Below are positions 1 through 9,334 of a DNA stretch of 64,000 bases, in pieces. The translations under genes and the position numbers were made by a program. Under the pieces are notes generated by a model that saw only the letters and a program-made list of their open reading frames with translations, ran no database searches and was not told the DNA's origin. Every line of letters begins with the position of its first letter. The first letter of the stretch is position 1. Source of the stretch: Candidatus Accumulibacter aalborgensis (GTDB taxonomy: Bacteria; Pseudomonadota; Gammaproteobacteria; Burkholderiales; Rhodocyclaceae); the NCBI RefSeq assembly GCF_900089955.1, contig NZ_FLQX01000117.1:21314-85313 (forward strand). The letters are read 5' to 3'.

Positions 1-803
1 CGGGCGCGTTCGCTGAGGGCGTCGAAGCCCAGCGTGTGGCGGGCGATGTAATCATGATCGACGAGCGCGTCGCGGATCAGCACGTGCATCAGCCCGAGCG
101 TCAGCGCGCTGTCGGTACCTGGCAGTAGAGCGATGTGCTGGTCGCACTTGTCGGCGGTTGCCGTGCGGCAGGGATCGATGGCGATCAGGCGCGCGCCGCG
201 CCTCTTCGCCTCTTGCGCCAGCCGCCAGAAGTGCAGGTTGGAGACGACGCTGTTCGTTCCCCACAGGATGATCAGCCGTGAATCGACGACATTCTCGGCG
301 TCGAAACCGATGCTGCCGCCGATCGTTGCCCGGTAGCCCATCGCGCCGGCGGTGGAGCAGATCGTCCGGTCGAGTTGTGCGGCGCCGAGACGGTGGAAGA
401 AACGACGGTCCATCGAGCCGTAGCCGAGCAGGCCGGAGTTGCCGGCGTAGCTGTAGGGCACGATCGCTTCGGCGCCATCTTCGGCGGCGATGCGGTGGAA
501 GCGCTCGGCAATCGTCGCCAGAGCCTCGTCCCAGGAGATGCGCTCGAAGCTCACGCCCGGGCCTTTGGCGCCGACGCGACGCAGCGGGTAGAGCAGGCGG
601 TCGCGGTGATAGATGCGCTCGGGGTAGAAAGCGACCTTGGTGCATAGCACGCCGGCAGTTGGCGGGTGATCGGAGGCGCCGGCGACCTTGATCACGCGGC
701 CGTCGCTGACGGTCACTTCGAGGGCGCAGGTATCCGGGCAGTCGTGTGGGCAGGCGCCGCGCACGATAGTCCTGGCGGCCGGTGTCGAGGCAGGTGTGGT
801 CAT
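1..803 (-). CDS. Molybdopterin-dependent oxidoreductase, N-terminal part (runs off left edge)
   Basis: The minus strand is open from an ATG at 803 to the window edge (about 267 codons, no stop), so only the N-terminus is present. Residues about 17-25 read CPHDCPDTC, the cysteine cluster that binds the N-terminal 4Fe-4S centre in DMSO-reductase-superfamily enzymes. It is followed by the usual segments VLCTKVAFYPERIYHRDRLL and a GAKG...SWDEAL stretch. No twin-arginine leader is visible, which suggests a cytoplasmic enzyme. The superfamily covers formate dehydrogenases, thiosulfate/polysulfide reductases and others; the substrate cannot be told from this fragment. Confidence 0.9.
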   Translation of the reverse strand, partial: MTTPASTPAARTIVRGACPHDCPDTCALEVTVSDGRVIKVAGASDHPPTAGVLCTKVAFYPERIYHRDRLLYPLRRVGAKGPGVSFERISWDEALATIAERFHRIAAEDGAEAIVPYSYAGNSGLLGYGSMDRRFFHRLGAAQLDRTICSTAGAMGYRATIGGSIGFDAENVVDSRLIILWGTNSVVSNLHFWRLAQEAKRRGARLIAIDPCRTATADKCDQHIALLPGTDSALTLGLMHVLIRDALVDHDYIARHTLGFDALSERA

Positions 804-961
804 GGCGTGTCCCGAGCTGGTGTGGATGGCGAGAAGATAGCAGTTTACCTGCTCTTCCGGTGCTCTTCGCTGCTCAGTGAACGCTCTGCAGGGCGCGTAT
901 AATCATGTTTTTGTTCGCGCGAGATCCGCGGAAACCTGTTTTTTCTTTGGGAGTAGGCCAG

Positions 962-1159
962 ATGGCTTTGTACGAATCCGAGCACACCAAGTTCATGCGC
1001 GAGATGATGGGTCAGCACCCGGAATGGCTTGAGGACCAGCGCCGGGGCCGGGCAATCTGGTGGGACAGGAAGGTCGATCTGAACGAGCAGAAGGCACGCC
1101 GGGAATCGACTGAAGCACATCGTTCGTATCCCTACGATGTGAATTTCGAACAGCAGTAA
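962..1159 (+). CDS. Small DUF3460-type protein
   Basis: A 65-residue acidic/basic soluble protein beginning MALYESEHTKFMREMM and rich in Trp/Glu/Arg. This matches what I recall of the DUF3460 family of short betaproteobacterial proteins of unknown function. A longer reading from 905 exists, but GGGAG at 949-953 lies about 8 bases before the ATG at 962, which decides this start. It stands alone between the divergent oxidoreductase and a convergent gene. No catalytic motif or membrane segment is visible. Confidence 0.75.
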   Translation: MALYESEHTKFMREMMGQHPEWLEDQRRGRAIWWDRKVDLNEQKARRESTEAHRSYPYDVNFEQQ

Positions 1160-1312
1160 GCGAGCGGCGGTTTGCTCGACGGCCGGGCGTTTCTTCGTTC
1201 CTCGCCCTGCCGCCTTCTTTTATGAAAGTCGCGCGGGCTTGGGCGGGGCCGAAGACTTTGGCTCCGCTTGACTTGGCGCGTTGCCTGTTTCCCCGGCCCC
1301 TGAAGGCTTTGT

Positions 1313-4003
1313 CTAGTTGTTCAACGGCTTGACGACCCGCTTGACGGCCGGGTCGTCGGGGTGGGGATGAATCGTGAATCCGAGTCTGGTCATCAGATTG
1401 AACATCTTGGTGTTCATCGACAGCACGTCGCCGACAACCGTCCGATAGCCCTTGACGCGCGCGCAGTCGATCAGTGCGCTCATCAGCTTGCGGCCGACGC
1501 CATGCTTTTGCCAGTCATCAGCAATGGCCAGGGCAAACTCGACCGACTCCCCGTCCGGGTTGGCGACATAGCGTGCGACACCAATCTGGATTTCCTTTCC
1601 TTCCTCATCGAGAAGTGTCGCCACCAGAGCCATTTCGCGGTCGTAGTCGATCTGGGTGAAGCGTACCAGCATGGCTTGCGTCAGTTCGCGGATGGTATCC
1701 ATGAAGCGGTAATACCTGCTTTCGTCGGACATCCCGTGGACGAAAGCCTTTTCACGCTCGGCGTCTTCCGGGCGGATCGGGCGGATGGTCACCACTCGAC
1801 CATCAGGCAGTTCCCAGTCCTGAATCAGATGAACCGGGTAGGGGTGGATGGCCATGTGAGAATACCGATCGCCCGACGCAGCCGCATGATCGATCACGAT
1901 GCGAGCGTCGGCTGCGATGGCGCCGTTCTCGTCGACGATCAGCGGATTCAGATCGAGTTCCTGCAGCCAGGGCAGTTCGCAGATCATTTGCGAAACGTGC
2001 AGCAGCACTTCTTCGAGCGCTTCCAGGTTGACTGGTGGCATGTTGCGAAACTCGCCGAGCAGTTTCGAGGCGCGCGTCGAAGCAATCAGGTCGCGCGCCA
2101 GAAAGCGGTTCAGCGGCGGCAGGGCGACGGCCCGGTCGCTGAACACTTCGACCTCGGTGCCACCAGCGCCGAAAGTGATGATCGGGCCAAAAACACGATC
2201 CCGGGTGACGCCGATCATCAACTCGCGGCCGTTCGGGCGCGCCAGGTAAGGCTCGATCGACAGGCCATTGATGCGTGCGGTCGGGTGCCGTTTCTTGACC
2301 GTCTCTATGATGTCGTGATACGCGTTGCGGACCGACGGAGCATTGGTGATGTTCAGCCGCACGCCGCCTACGTCGCTCTTGTGGATGATGTCGGGCGAGT
2401 CGATTTTCATGGCGATCGGAAAACCGATCTGTTCCGCCAGCAATAGCGCCTCGGTTGGCGTGTGCGCGACCATGGTTTGCGCGACCGGAATGCGGAAGGC
2501 GCGCAGGATGGCCTTTGATTCCATTTCGGAGAGGATCTTGCGGCGTTCCTGCAATACGGCCTCGATCAACATCTTGGCGCCTTCGGTTTCCGGGCGCGCA
2601 TGCTTGGACAAGGGTGCCGGTGTCTGCAGGAGGAGTTTCTGGTTCCAGTAATAAGTGGAGATATGAAAGTAGAGTTCGATCGCCGTTTCCGGCATGCGGA
2701 AAGCGGGAATGCCGGACGCTTCCATCAGCGCGCGGGCCTCATGGACCTGTTCCTCGCCCATCCAGCAGGCGAGAATCGGCTTGGCGGTCAGGAGATCGAC
2801 TTCGATCACCGCCTTGGCGACTTCCATCGGTTGCGTCATGGCCTGTGGCGAAAGCATGACCAGTACGCCGTCGACTTCCGGGTCTTCGGCGACGGCAAGA
2901 ATCGCGTCGTGATAGCGTTTCGGCGTCGCATCACCCTCGATGTCCACCGGATTGCGTTGTGACCAGGTTGGCGGCATCGCGGCGTTGAGCGTCTGGATGG
3001 TGCTGGCCGACAACTCAGCCAGTGGAATGTCGAGATCGCCTGCGCGGTCGGCGGCCATTGCGCCCGGTCCGCCACCATTGGTGATGATCGCCAGCCGTTT
3101 CCCTTGCGGGCGGAACTTCGAGGCCAGCGCCTTGGCGGCGTAAAACAACTGACCGATGTTCTTGACGCGGACGACACCGGCCCGGCGGACGGCGGCCTCG
3201 AAAACGATATCGGAACCGGCAGCCATTCCCGAGTGCGTTTCGACGGCCGCCAGTCCACCCGCGTGGCGGCCGGCCTTGAGCAGGACGATCGGCTTGATGC
3301 GCGCGGCCGAGCGCAGCGCGCTCATGAAACGGCGGGCATCACGGATGCCTTCGACGTAGAGCAGAATGTAGTGGGTGAGGTTGTCGTAAATCAGGTAATC
3401 GAGGATCTCGCCGAAATCGACATCCGCAGTGCCGCCCAGCGAGATGACGCTGGAAAAGCCGATGCGGTTGCTGGTCGCCCAGTCGAGAACGGCTGAGCAG
3501 ATCGCCCCTGATTGCGACACCAGCGCCAGATTGCCGACGTGGGCATGGACGTGGGCAAAGGTAGCGTTCAGGCCGAGGGTTGGGCGAATGATTCCCAGAC
3601 AGTTCGGGCCCAGGAGGCGGACACCGTAACTGCGAGCAATTTCCATCATCTTGCGTTCGAGTGCGGCCCCCGAGTGGCCCGCTTCGGCAAAACCGGAGGT
3701 GATCACGATGGCGTTCTTGACGCCGCTGCGTCCGCATTGCTCGATGATTTTGGGGACCGTCTGTGGTCGCGTGACGACGACGGCCATTTCAACGCGGGCA
3801 CTGATCTCTTCGATCGACTTGTACGCCTGCACGCCCTGGATCGTGTCGTGCGCGGTATTGATCGGATAGAGGCGTCCTTTGTAGCCCGAATCGAGAATGT
3901 TTTTGAAGAGGACATTGCCGACCGAGTTCTCGCGGTCGGAAGCGCCGATGACGGCGACTGACTTGGGTTCAAACAGAGTGGTGAGGTAGTGATGTTCTAA
4001 CAT
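1313..4003 (-). CDS. Bifunctional acyl-CoA synthetase (ADP-forming)/GNAT acetyltransferase (Pat-like)
   Basis: An 896-residue three-part protein. The N-terminal CoA-binding/succinyl-CoA-ligase-like region starts with AVIGASDRENSVGN near residue 20 and has GPNCLG near 135. A CoA-ligase/ATP-grasp part follows at about 480-690. A C-terminal GNAT domain (about 730-890) contains GVGRKLMSALI, the acetyl-CoA pyrophosphate-binding loop. This is the architecture of PatZ/Pat protein lysine acetyltransferases, which control acetyl-CoA synthetase and other enzymes. In those proteins the synthetase part is usually a sensor rather than an enzyme; activity here is not proven. A GTG twelve bases upstream is possible, but the AGAGGTG stretch at about 4012-4018 is well placed for the ATG at 4003. 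Confidence 0.88.
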   Translation of the reverse strand: MLEHHYLTTLFEPKSVAVIGASDRENSVGNVLFKNILDSGYKGRLYPINTAHDTIQGVQAYKSIEEISARVEMAVVVTRPQTVPKIIEQCGRSGVKNAIVITSGFAEAGHSGAALERKMMEIARSYGVRLLGPNCLGIIRPTLGLNATFAHVHAHVGNLALVSQSGAICSAVLDWATSNRIGFSSVISLGGTADVDFGEILDYLIYDNLTHYILLYVEGIRDARRFMSALRSAARIKPIVLLKAGRHAGGLAAVETHSGMAAGSDIVFEAAVRRAGVVRVKNIGQLFYAAKALASKFRPQGKRLAIITNGGGPGAMAADRAGDLDIPLAELSASTIQTLNAAMPPTWSQRNPVDIEGDATPKRYHDAILAVAEDPEVDGVLVMLSPQAMTQPMEVAKAVIEVDLLTAKPILACWMGEEQVHEARALMEASGIPAFRMPETAIELYFHISTYYWNQKLLLQTPAPLSKHARPETEGAKMLIEAVLQERRKILSEMESKAILRAFRIPVAQTMVAHTPTEALLLAEQIGFPIAMKIDSPDIIHKSDVGGVRLNITNAPSVRNAYHDIIETVKKRHPTARINGLSIEPYLARPNGRELMIGVTRDRVFGPIITFGAGGTEVEVFSDRAVALPPLNRFLARDLIASTRASKLLGEFRNMPPVNLEALEEVLLHVSQMICELPWLQELDLNPLIVDENGAIAADARIVIDHAAASGDRYSHMAIHPYPVHLIQDWELPDGRVVTIRPIRPEDAEREKAFVHGMSDESRYYRFMDTIRELTQAMLVRFTQIDYDREMALVATLLDEEGKEIQIGVARYVANPDGESVEFALAIADDWQKHGVGRKLMSALIDCARVKGYRTVVGDVLSMNTKMFNLMTRLGFTIHPHPDDPAVKRVVKPLNN

Positions 4004-4155
4004 GATGAGTGTCACCTCTTGTGTGCGAGGTGCGGGGCAGGTGGATGTTGCACCGCATCAATTTACCACAGATGGTCCAGAAAGTCTCTTCAAGGGAAGG
4101 CGCCAATGACCCTTGCGGAAAGTACCGTCCGAGGCGCACTGCCCGCTGCCGGCGC

Positions 4156-4602
4156 TTACCCGGTCGCTGTCGAACAGCCGGCGGCGAGAACGCTGTCGAT
4201 CCGGATATCGGATTGCAGGGTGCGGTACATCGGGCATTTCTTGGCGATCGCCAGTAGCCCGCTACGCTGTTCGGCGGTCAGATCGCCTTCCAGGGTGATC
4301 GTCCGCGAGATTCGATCGACCTTGCCGTGTCCCTCCATTTCGATCCTGTCGTGCGCCAACTCGACGCTGACCCCGGTGAGCGGGAGCTTTTTCCGCTCGG
4401 CGTACATGCGCAGGGTGATCGAAGTACAGGCTCCGAGGCTGGCAAGCAGAAAGTCGAAGGGCGCCGGGCCGGCATCGGCGCCGCCCATCGCGACCGGCTC
4501 ATCGGCCACTAGACGGTGCCGGCCAACCTGAATGGCTTGCTGGTACGGTCCCCGCCCGTTCTCGCTGACGATGACGGGTTGATGATGCTTGTCTTGTGCC
4601 AT
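4156..4602 (-). CDS. OsmC/Ohr family protein
   Basis: A 148-residue OsmC-fold protein. The two family cysteines are visible, in LASLGACTSITLR and in AIAKKCPMYRTL. OsmC/Ohr proteins reduce organic hydroperoxides through this cysteine pair; YhfA-type members have no defined substrate, and the sequence does not settle the subgroup. The start at 4602 (MAQDKHH) is preceded by GGAG at about 4612; an in-frame ATG 30 bases upstream lacks a ribosome site. It lies just upstream of no obvious partner; the selU stop is on the same strand further right. Confidence 0.85.
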   Translation of the reverse strand: MAQDKHHQPVIVSENGRGPYQQAIQVGRHRLVADEPVAMGGADAGPAPFDFLLASLGACTSITLRMYAERKKLPLTGVSVELAHDRIEMEGHGKVDRISRTITLEGDLTAEQRSGLLAIAKKCPMYRTLQSDIRIDSVLAAGCSTATG

Positions 4603-4674
4603 GAACTGATCTCCAGACGATCCGCGCATCATAAAGGAAGGACGGCAGCACAGGACAACTTCTTTTCAGAATGA

Positions 4675-5727
4675 TCAGCGAGAGCAAACCCGGCGCGCGA
4701 CCGCTTCAATTCCGGCCGGCGTCAGGTCGTCGGTGACCTGGTTTTGCGGCGACTCGAATCCGGCGTAGTTGCGACTCTGCGAGCGGCTGTAGAGCGGGTC
4801 ATAGTGCTGTTCGAGCAGTTCAGTCACCAGTGGGCGCCACTGGCCGGCGAGTGCATAGTCTCGCCAGCGCAGGAACGTTTCGCTGCTGTGCAGACCGTGC
4901 AGTGGCTGCAGGCAGGTGTTGAGCCACTCGGGCGCGGCCAGGAAATAGTCGTAATCGCGCAGCAGGAAATCGACCCGCGCGCCGAAAGACGCTTCAATGT
5001 TCACGCATTCGCCGGCGCGCATGGTTTCGATCAGCGCCGTCGGCAGGTGCAAGGACCCGATCTTGCGGCTTTCCGCTTCGACATACACCGGACGCTGGCG
5101 GTCGAAGCCGTACACTGCGGTCAGCAAACGGGACTCGAACATCTTCTGGGATGGCTGCGGCGAGTGCGGCAGGACGCCGAGCACGGAACCCTTGTGGCAG
5201 GCGATCTCCTCGAGGTCGAGGATCTGTTCTCCGAGCTTCCCGATGGCCTGCAGGATGCGGCTCTTGCCACTGCCGGTCGCCCCGCAGATGACCTTGAGCC
5301 GCAATTGCCGGGGCTCTTCCGACAGACTCTCGATGACCAGCCGGCGATACGTCCGGTAGCCTCCCTCGAGCTGCTGGGCATCCCAGCCGATGCGCCGGAA
5401 GACGTAGGTCATCGAGCCGCTGCGCTGGCCGCCGCGCCAGCAGACGATCAGAGGTTGCCAGTGCTTCGGGCGATCGAGAAACCTGGCCTGCAGATGTTTG
5501 GCAATGTTTTCGGCCACGTGCGCCGCACCGACCTTCTTTGCGGCAAAGGGCGAGACCTGTTTGTAGAGGGTGCCGACTTCAATCCGTTGCTGGTCGTCGA
5601 GCACCGGGCAGTTGATCGACCCTGGAATGTGGTCGTCGGCAAACTCGGCCGGCGAGCGAACGTCGATGATCTCGTCGAAGGAAGAAAGCTCGTTGATCCG
5701 CTCGACGGTCGCGATGTCATGTTTCAT
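4675..5727 (-). CDS. selU: tRNA 2-selenouridine synthase (rhodanese-type)
   Basis: A 350-residue MnmH/SelU protein. The N-terminal rhodanese domain has the active-site loop LIVCWRGGQRS (cysteine near residue 96). The second half has a P-loop, GATGSGKS. The enzyme converts 2-thiouridine at the wobble base of tRNA Lys/Glu/Gln to 2-selenouridine using selenophosphate. Full length for the family. A TTG three codons upstream is open, but AAGGGG sits ten bases before the ATG at 5727. Its presence implies a SelD elsewhere in the genome. Confidence 0.93.
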   Translation of the reverse strand: MKHDIATVERINELSSFDEIIDVRSPAEFADDHIPGSINCPVLDDQQRIEVGTLYKQVSPFAAKKVGAAHVAENIAKHLQARFLDRPKHWQPLIVCWRGGQRSGSMTYVFRRIGWDAQQLEGGYRTYRRLVIESLSEEPRQLRLKVICGATGSGKSRILQAIGKLGEQILDLEEIACHKGSVLGVLPHSPQPSQKMFESRLLTAVYGFDRQRPVYVEAESRKIGSLHLPTALIETMRAGECVNIEASFGARVDFLLRDYDYFLAAPEWLNTCLQPLHGLHSSETFLRWRDYALAGQWRPLVTELLEQHYDPLYSRSQSRNYAGFESPQNQVTDDLTPAGIEAVARRVCSR

Positions 5728-5756
5728 GCCCGGCAAGCCCCTTGGTCAACAGTTCA

Positions 5757-6374
5757 TCATTTTAGCAGCGGGGCAAGCCCATGCCAGACATTGTCGAGCA
5801 GTAGCGGCTGCGCTTCGGCCGTCGGATGCAGATTGTCGGCCTGAAACAATTGCCTCTGCGTGGCCACGCCTTCGAGGAGAAAATCGACCAGCGCTGCTTT
5901 ACTGGTCCTGGCCACTTCGCCGAAGGCCTGCTGGAACTGCACCGCGTAGGCGCCATAGTTGGGCGGTATGCGCTGGCCGACGATCAGCACCTGCGCCTTG
6001 TTGTGCTGGGCGTTGGCGACGATGGTCATCAGGTTGTCGCGCATCTGCGCCACCGGCAGACCGCGCAGGCCGTCGTTGGCGCCCAGGGCGACGATGACCA
6101 CCTGTGGTGTGTACCTGGCCAGCGCCGCGTCGATGCGCGCGCGGCCGCCGCTGGTCGTTTCTCCCGAGATGCTGGCATTGACGACGCTATAATCGAGCTT
6201 CTTGTCGTGCAGGCGTTTGGCCAGCAAGGCTGGCCAGGCGGTATCCTGACGAATGCCGTAGCCCGCTGAAAGCGAATCGCCGAAGACCAGTATGGTCTTT
6301 GCCGCCTGTGCCGCTGGGGCGAGCAGTATCAGTCCGGCGAGCAGCAGGCAGCTATGGTTGGGAAAACGGAGCAT
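5757..6374 (-). CDS. tesA: SGNH-hydrolase arylesterase/lysophospholipase L1 (TesA-like)
   Basis: A 205-residue exported esterase. A signal peptide ends LLAPAAQA near residue 22. Block I GDSLSAGYG carries the nucleophilic serine, block III is GANDG, and block V is NLHPTAEA with the catalytic Asp-His neighbourhood (D just before NLHP). TesA-type enzymes hydrolyse thioesters and lysophospholipids in the periplasm. The start codon (6374-6372) overlaps the ATG of the divergent ABC ATPase gene (6373-6375). This divergent pairing also occurs in Escherichia coli (tesA/ybbA), which supports the assignment. Confidence 0.92.
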   Translation of the reverse strand: MLRFPNHSCLLLAGLILLAPAAQAAKTILVFGDSLSAGYGIRQDTAWPALLAKRLHDKKLDYSVVNASISGETTSGGRARIDAALARYTPQVVIVALGANDGLRGLPVAQMRDNLMTIVANAQHNKAQVLIVGQRIPPNYGAYAVQFQQAFGEVARTSKAALVDFLLEGVATQRQLFQADNLHPTAEAQPLLLDNVWHGLAPLLK

Positions 6375-7059
6375 GGTTCGAGACGCATCGTGGGTGGTTG
6401 AAGTTCGTGATCTGGCCAAACGCGTGGATAACGGCGGCGAGTCGTTGACCATTCTGCACGAGATTTCGTTCGCCGTCGCGGCCGCTGAGACGGTGGCCAT
6501 CGTTGGCGCTTCCGGCTCCGGCAAGTCGACGCTGCTCGGTCTGCTGGCTGGCCTCGACTTGCCGAGCAGCGGTTCGGTGGCGCTGGTCGGCGAGGATCTC
6601 GGTTCTCTCGATGAGGATGCTCGTGCCGTCCTGCGCGGGCGCCTGCTGGGTTTTGTCTTCCAGAGCTTCCAGTTGCTGCCGTCGCTGACGGCGATCGAAA
6701 ATGTCATGTTGCCGCTTGAGCTTGCCGGCACGGCCAATGCCCGTAGCCAGGCCGACTACTGGTTGCAGCGCGTTGGGCTGGCGCATCGTCTGCGACATTA
6801 CCCGAAACATCTCTCCGGCGGCGAGCAACAGCGCGTCGCGCTGGCGCGGGCCTTCGCTCCCGGTCCGCGACTGGTGCTGGCCGACGAGCCAACCGGTAAT
6901 CTCGATGCGGCAACCGGGCATCAGGTCATCGAGTTGATGTTTGCGATCAACGCCGAGCGTGGGACGACGTTGATTCTGGTCACCCACGACGAGGAGATCG
7001 CGGCTCGCTGCGACCGTCGGATGCGCATGCACGCCGGGGAGCTGGAAGAGATCATCTGA
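6373..7059 (+). CDS. ybbA: ABC transporter ATP-binding protein (YbbA/LolD-like)
   Basis: A 228-residue ATPase with Walker [11 protein letters not shown]-loop FVFQSFQL, signature LSGGEQQRV, Walker [13 protein letters not shown] and switch His in LVTHD. It belongs to the MacB/LolD subfamily that works with FtsX-type permeases. In many proteobacteria ybbA is followed by the permease gene ybbP; here the next gene (hpnE) is convergent and no FtsX-like permease is present, so the partner is missing locally. An upstream in-frame ATG at 6292 lies inside tesA. The ATG at 6373 is preferred because it removes that overlap and has GGAG immediately upstream. Confidence 0.9.
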   Translation: MVRDASWVVEVRDLAKRVDNGGESLTILHEISFAVAAAETVAIVGASGSGKSTLLGLLAGLDLPSSGSVALVGEDLGSLDEDARAVLRGRLLGFVFQSFQLLPSLTAIENVMLPLELAGTANARSQADYWLQRVGLAHRLRHYPKHLSGGEQQRVALARAFAPGPRLVLADEPTGNLDAATGHQVIELMFAINAERGTTLILVTHDEEIAARCDRRMRMHAGELEEII

Positions 7060-7084
7060 GACGACAGGCCGAGCCACGTAGCCA

Positions 7085-7171
7085 CGTAGGGTGCAATAAG
7101 CGAAGCGCAGTGCACCATGGCATGGCACCGCAGGTGTCCGGCGCAATGCCCTTTGCTTATTGCGCCCTACG
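7085..7171. repeat. Interspersed inverted repeat (REP/MITE-like)
   Basis: Two 17-base arms, 7085-7101 (CGTAGGGTGCAATAAGC) and 7155-7171, are inverted copies with one mismatch, around a 53-base loop. The right arm contains the TAA stop codon of hpnE, so the element has shaped the 3' end of that gene. It lies between the ends of convergent ybbA and hpnE and could act as a bidirectional terminator. Sequences of this GTAGGGYGCAATAA type are widely dispersed in proteobacteria (recalled, not searched). Confidence 0.7.
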
Positions 7172-8461
7172 CCAGTCGAGCAGGATGCCCCTGGCGGCGG
7201 CGACGCCACTGCGGACGGCGGCTTCGAGCGTGGCCGGATATTCGGCGCAAACGTAATCCCCCGCCAGCCACAAGCCGGCACGCGCTGTTCTGGCGGCCGG
7301 GCGCGGCAGGCTGGGGCGGCAGGAAAAGGTCGCGCGCCGCTCGCGGATCACCTGATGCCAGACGAGCGGCGGCAGTCGCGTGCGCAGCGCCGCGGCGAGT
7401 TCTTCCTGTAGTCCTGCGACCAGCGTCTGATTGTCGAGTCTCTCCCAGGCGCCGCGTCCACTGAGAACGAAAGCCAGCACCCCCGCCGTCCCGCACAGCG
7501 CGCCGCGATCGAAAACCCACTGGCCGAGTGGCTCGCTGCCGTGCGCAGCCAGGCCGAGCATCGGGAATGGCAGGCGTACCTGCGGTGGGTAGCCGCAATA
7601 GACCGTGCCGATCGGCTCGAAGTGGTATTCCGCCAATAGCCGTGCGCCAGCCATGGTTGCCTCGTCCCGGGCGAGCCATGTCGCCGCGTGTTGCGGGGCG
7701 ACAGCGAGGACAGCCGCGTCAAAATGCTCGCCCGCCACCGTGAACCCGCCGTCGATGGCGTCCACTCGCGTCGACAGGCGGATTTCACCGCCACCTGCGC
7801 TGATGAAGTCCGCCGCGGCTGCCGGGAACAGCCGGTCGAGGTCGGCCGCCGGCAACAGCAGGTCGGTTGCCGCGCGCTCACCGCCCAGGCTGTCGCGCAG
7901 CGTATGGGCGAAAATCTGCGCCGAGGCCTGGTCGGGAGCGGTATTGAGCGCCGCCAGACAAAGCGGTTGCCACAGATAGCGGCGCAGAGTCCCGTGCTGA
8001 CCATGGCGATCGAGCAGGGTCGCCACGGTGCAGTCTTCGTTGAGCCGATACCCGGTGCCCTGAAGAATGCGCATGAAACGTGCTGCACTGAGTTTCTCGG
8101 CCAGGCTGGCGCCGCGGCTGGCGAGCAGGCCAGCCGCCAGGTGCCAGGGGGCCGGCAGGCGCGGTAGCCGCAGCCGGAACGGCGCCGGCTGGCCGCCAGG
8201 GAAACAGATCTCGAGGGGCAGGCGCCTGAGTAGCCGATCGGGGTCGGCACCGACTTCCTTCATCAGGCGCAGCGTTTCGCGATAGGCGCCGACGAGGATG
8301 TGTTGGCCGTTGTCCAGTCGGCGTCCCTGGGCATCGACGCTGCGCGCCCGGCCACCGAGCTGTTTCGCCGCCTCGAAGACGGTGACCCGGACTCCCGCCC
8401 TTGACAGTTCGACAGCCGCAGACAGGCCTGCCCAGCCGCCGCCGACGATGGCTACTCTCAT
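7157..8461 (-). CDS. hpnE: Hydroxysqualene dehydroxylase HpnE
   Basis: A 434-residue FAD-dependent amine-oxidase-fold protein. The dinucleotide-binding motif VAIVGGGWAGLSAA is at the N-terminus, followed by GGRARS and DNGQHILVGAY, and a C-terminal FAD-binding segment GLWLAGDYV. HpnE removes the hydroxyl of hydroxysqualene to give squalene, the last step of the HpnCDE route to hopanoid precursors. Its ATG overlaps the hpnD stop by four bases (ATGA), indicating translational coupling. An alternative upstream in-frame start (8491) lies inside hpnD. Confidence 0.93.
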   Translation of the reverse strand: MRVAIVGGGWAGLSAAVELSRAGVRVTVFEAAKQLGGRARSVDAQGRRLDNGQHILVGAYRETLRLMKEVGADPDRLLRRLPLEICFPGGQPAPFRLRLPRLPAPWHLAAGLLASRGASLAEKLSAARFMRILQGTGYRLNEDCTVATLLDRHGQHGTLRRYLWQPLCLAALNTAPDQASAQIFAHTLRDSLGGERAATDLLLPAADLDRLFPAAAADFISAGGGEIRLSTRVDAIDGGFTVAGEHFDAAVLAVAPQHAATWLARDEATMAGARLLAEYHFEPIGTVYCGYPPQVRLPFPMLGLAAHGSEPLGQWVFDRGALCGTAGVLAFVLSGRGAWERLDNQTLVAGLQEELAAALRTRLPPLVWHQVIRERRATFSCRPSLPRPAARTARAGLWLAGDYVCAEYPATLEAAVRSGVAAARGILLDWRRAQ

Positions 8462-9291
8462 CCACGGACCCAGGTCCGCCAGGCGATCCACAACTTGCGT
8501 ATCGGGGTCAGTGAAGTGCGTTGGGTGAGCACCTGGCAGCCATCGCGCTTGATCTCGTCGAGCAGTGTCCGGTAGATCGCCGCCATCACCAGTCCGGGAC
8601 GTTGTGCGCGGCGGTCGATGGCCGGCAGTTGGTCGATCGCCTGCGCGTAATAGCTTTCGGCGCGTTCGATCTGAAACTCCATCAAGCGGCGGAAATCATC
8701 ACTATGACGGGCGTTGAGAATGTCGGCGGCGGGCACTCCGAAGTGCTGCAGCTCGTCGATCGGCAGGTAGATACGGCCCATGCGCGCGTCTTCGCCGACG
8801 TCACGAATGATGTTCGTGAGCTGGAAAGCGAAGCCGAGATCGTGGGCGTACTTTTGCGTCTTGCGGTCCTGGTAGCCGAAGATCCGGGCGGCCAGCAGAC
8901 CGACGACGCCGGCGACGCGGTAGCAATAGAGCGACAGCGCCTTGAAGTCCAGGTAGCGTGATTGCTGCAGATCCATCTCCATGCCGTCGATGATTTCCTG
9001 CAACTGTTCACCGGGCAGAGAGAATTCGGCGCTTGCCGATTGCAGCGCCTGAGTCACCGGGTGTTGCGCCTGGCCGGCGTCGAGGCCCGCCAACTCCTGC
9101 CGCCACCACGCCAGTTTGCTAGCGGCAACCTGCAGATCCTGGCACTCATCGACGACATCGTCGACTTCCCGGCAGAAAGCATACAGCGCTGTGATGGCCC
9201 GCCGCTGAGGCTGCGGCAGGAAGAGAAAACTGTAGTAAAAACTGGAGCCACTACGGGCAGTCTTCTGTTGGCAGTATTCGTCGGGCGTCAT
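8458..9291 (-). CDS. hpnD: Presqualene diphosphate synthase HpnD
   Basis: A 277-residue trans-isoprenyl diphosphate synthase of the squalene/phytoene synthase family. The first aspartate motif is CREVDDVVDE and the second is TNIIRDVGEDARMGR. It joins two farnesyl diphosphates to presqualene diphosphate. Middle gene of hpnCDE: 43 bases after hpnC, overlapping hpnE by four bases. A GTG at 9312 would add seven residues; the ATG at 9291 (MTPDEYC) matches the usual family N-terminus. Confidence 0.93.
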   Translation of the reverse strand: MTPDEYCQQKTARSGSSFYYSFLFLPQPQRRAITALYAFCREVDDVVDECQDLQVAASKLAWWRQELAGLDAGQAQHPVTQALQSASAEFSLPGEQLQEIIDGMEMDLQQSRYLDFKALSLYCYRVAGVVGLLAARIFGYQDRKTQKYAHDLGFAFQLTNIIRDVGEDARMGRIYLPIDELQHFGVPAADILNARHSDDFRRLMEFQIERAESYYAQAIDQLPAIDRRAQRPGLVMAAIYRTLLDEIKRDGCQVLTQRTSLTPIRKLWIAWRTWVRG

Positions 9292-9334
9292 TCTCGATCT
9301 CGGGATGTCCACAGGGCGGCAATTCTGGCATGAC

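Noticed and set aside
7708..8167. Long open frames on the plus strand inside hpnE and many other genes
   Set aside because: High GC leaves antisense frames open; they lack ribosome sites and family motifs, while the opposite strand encodes known enzymes.
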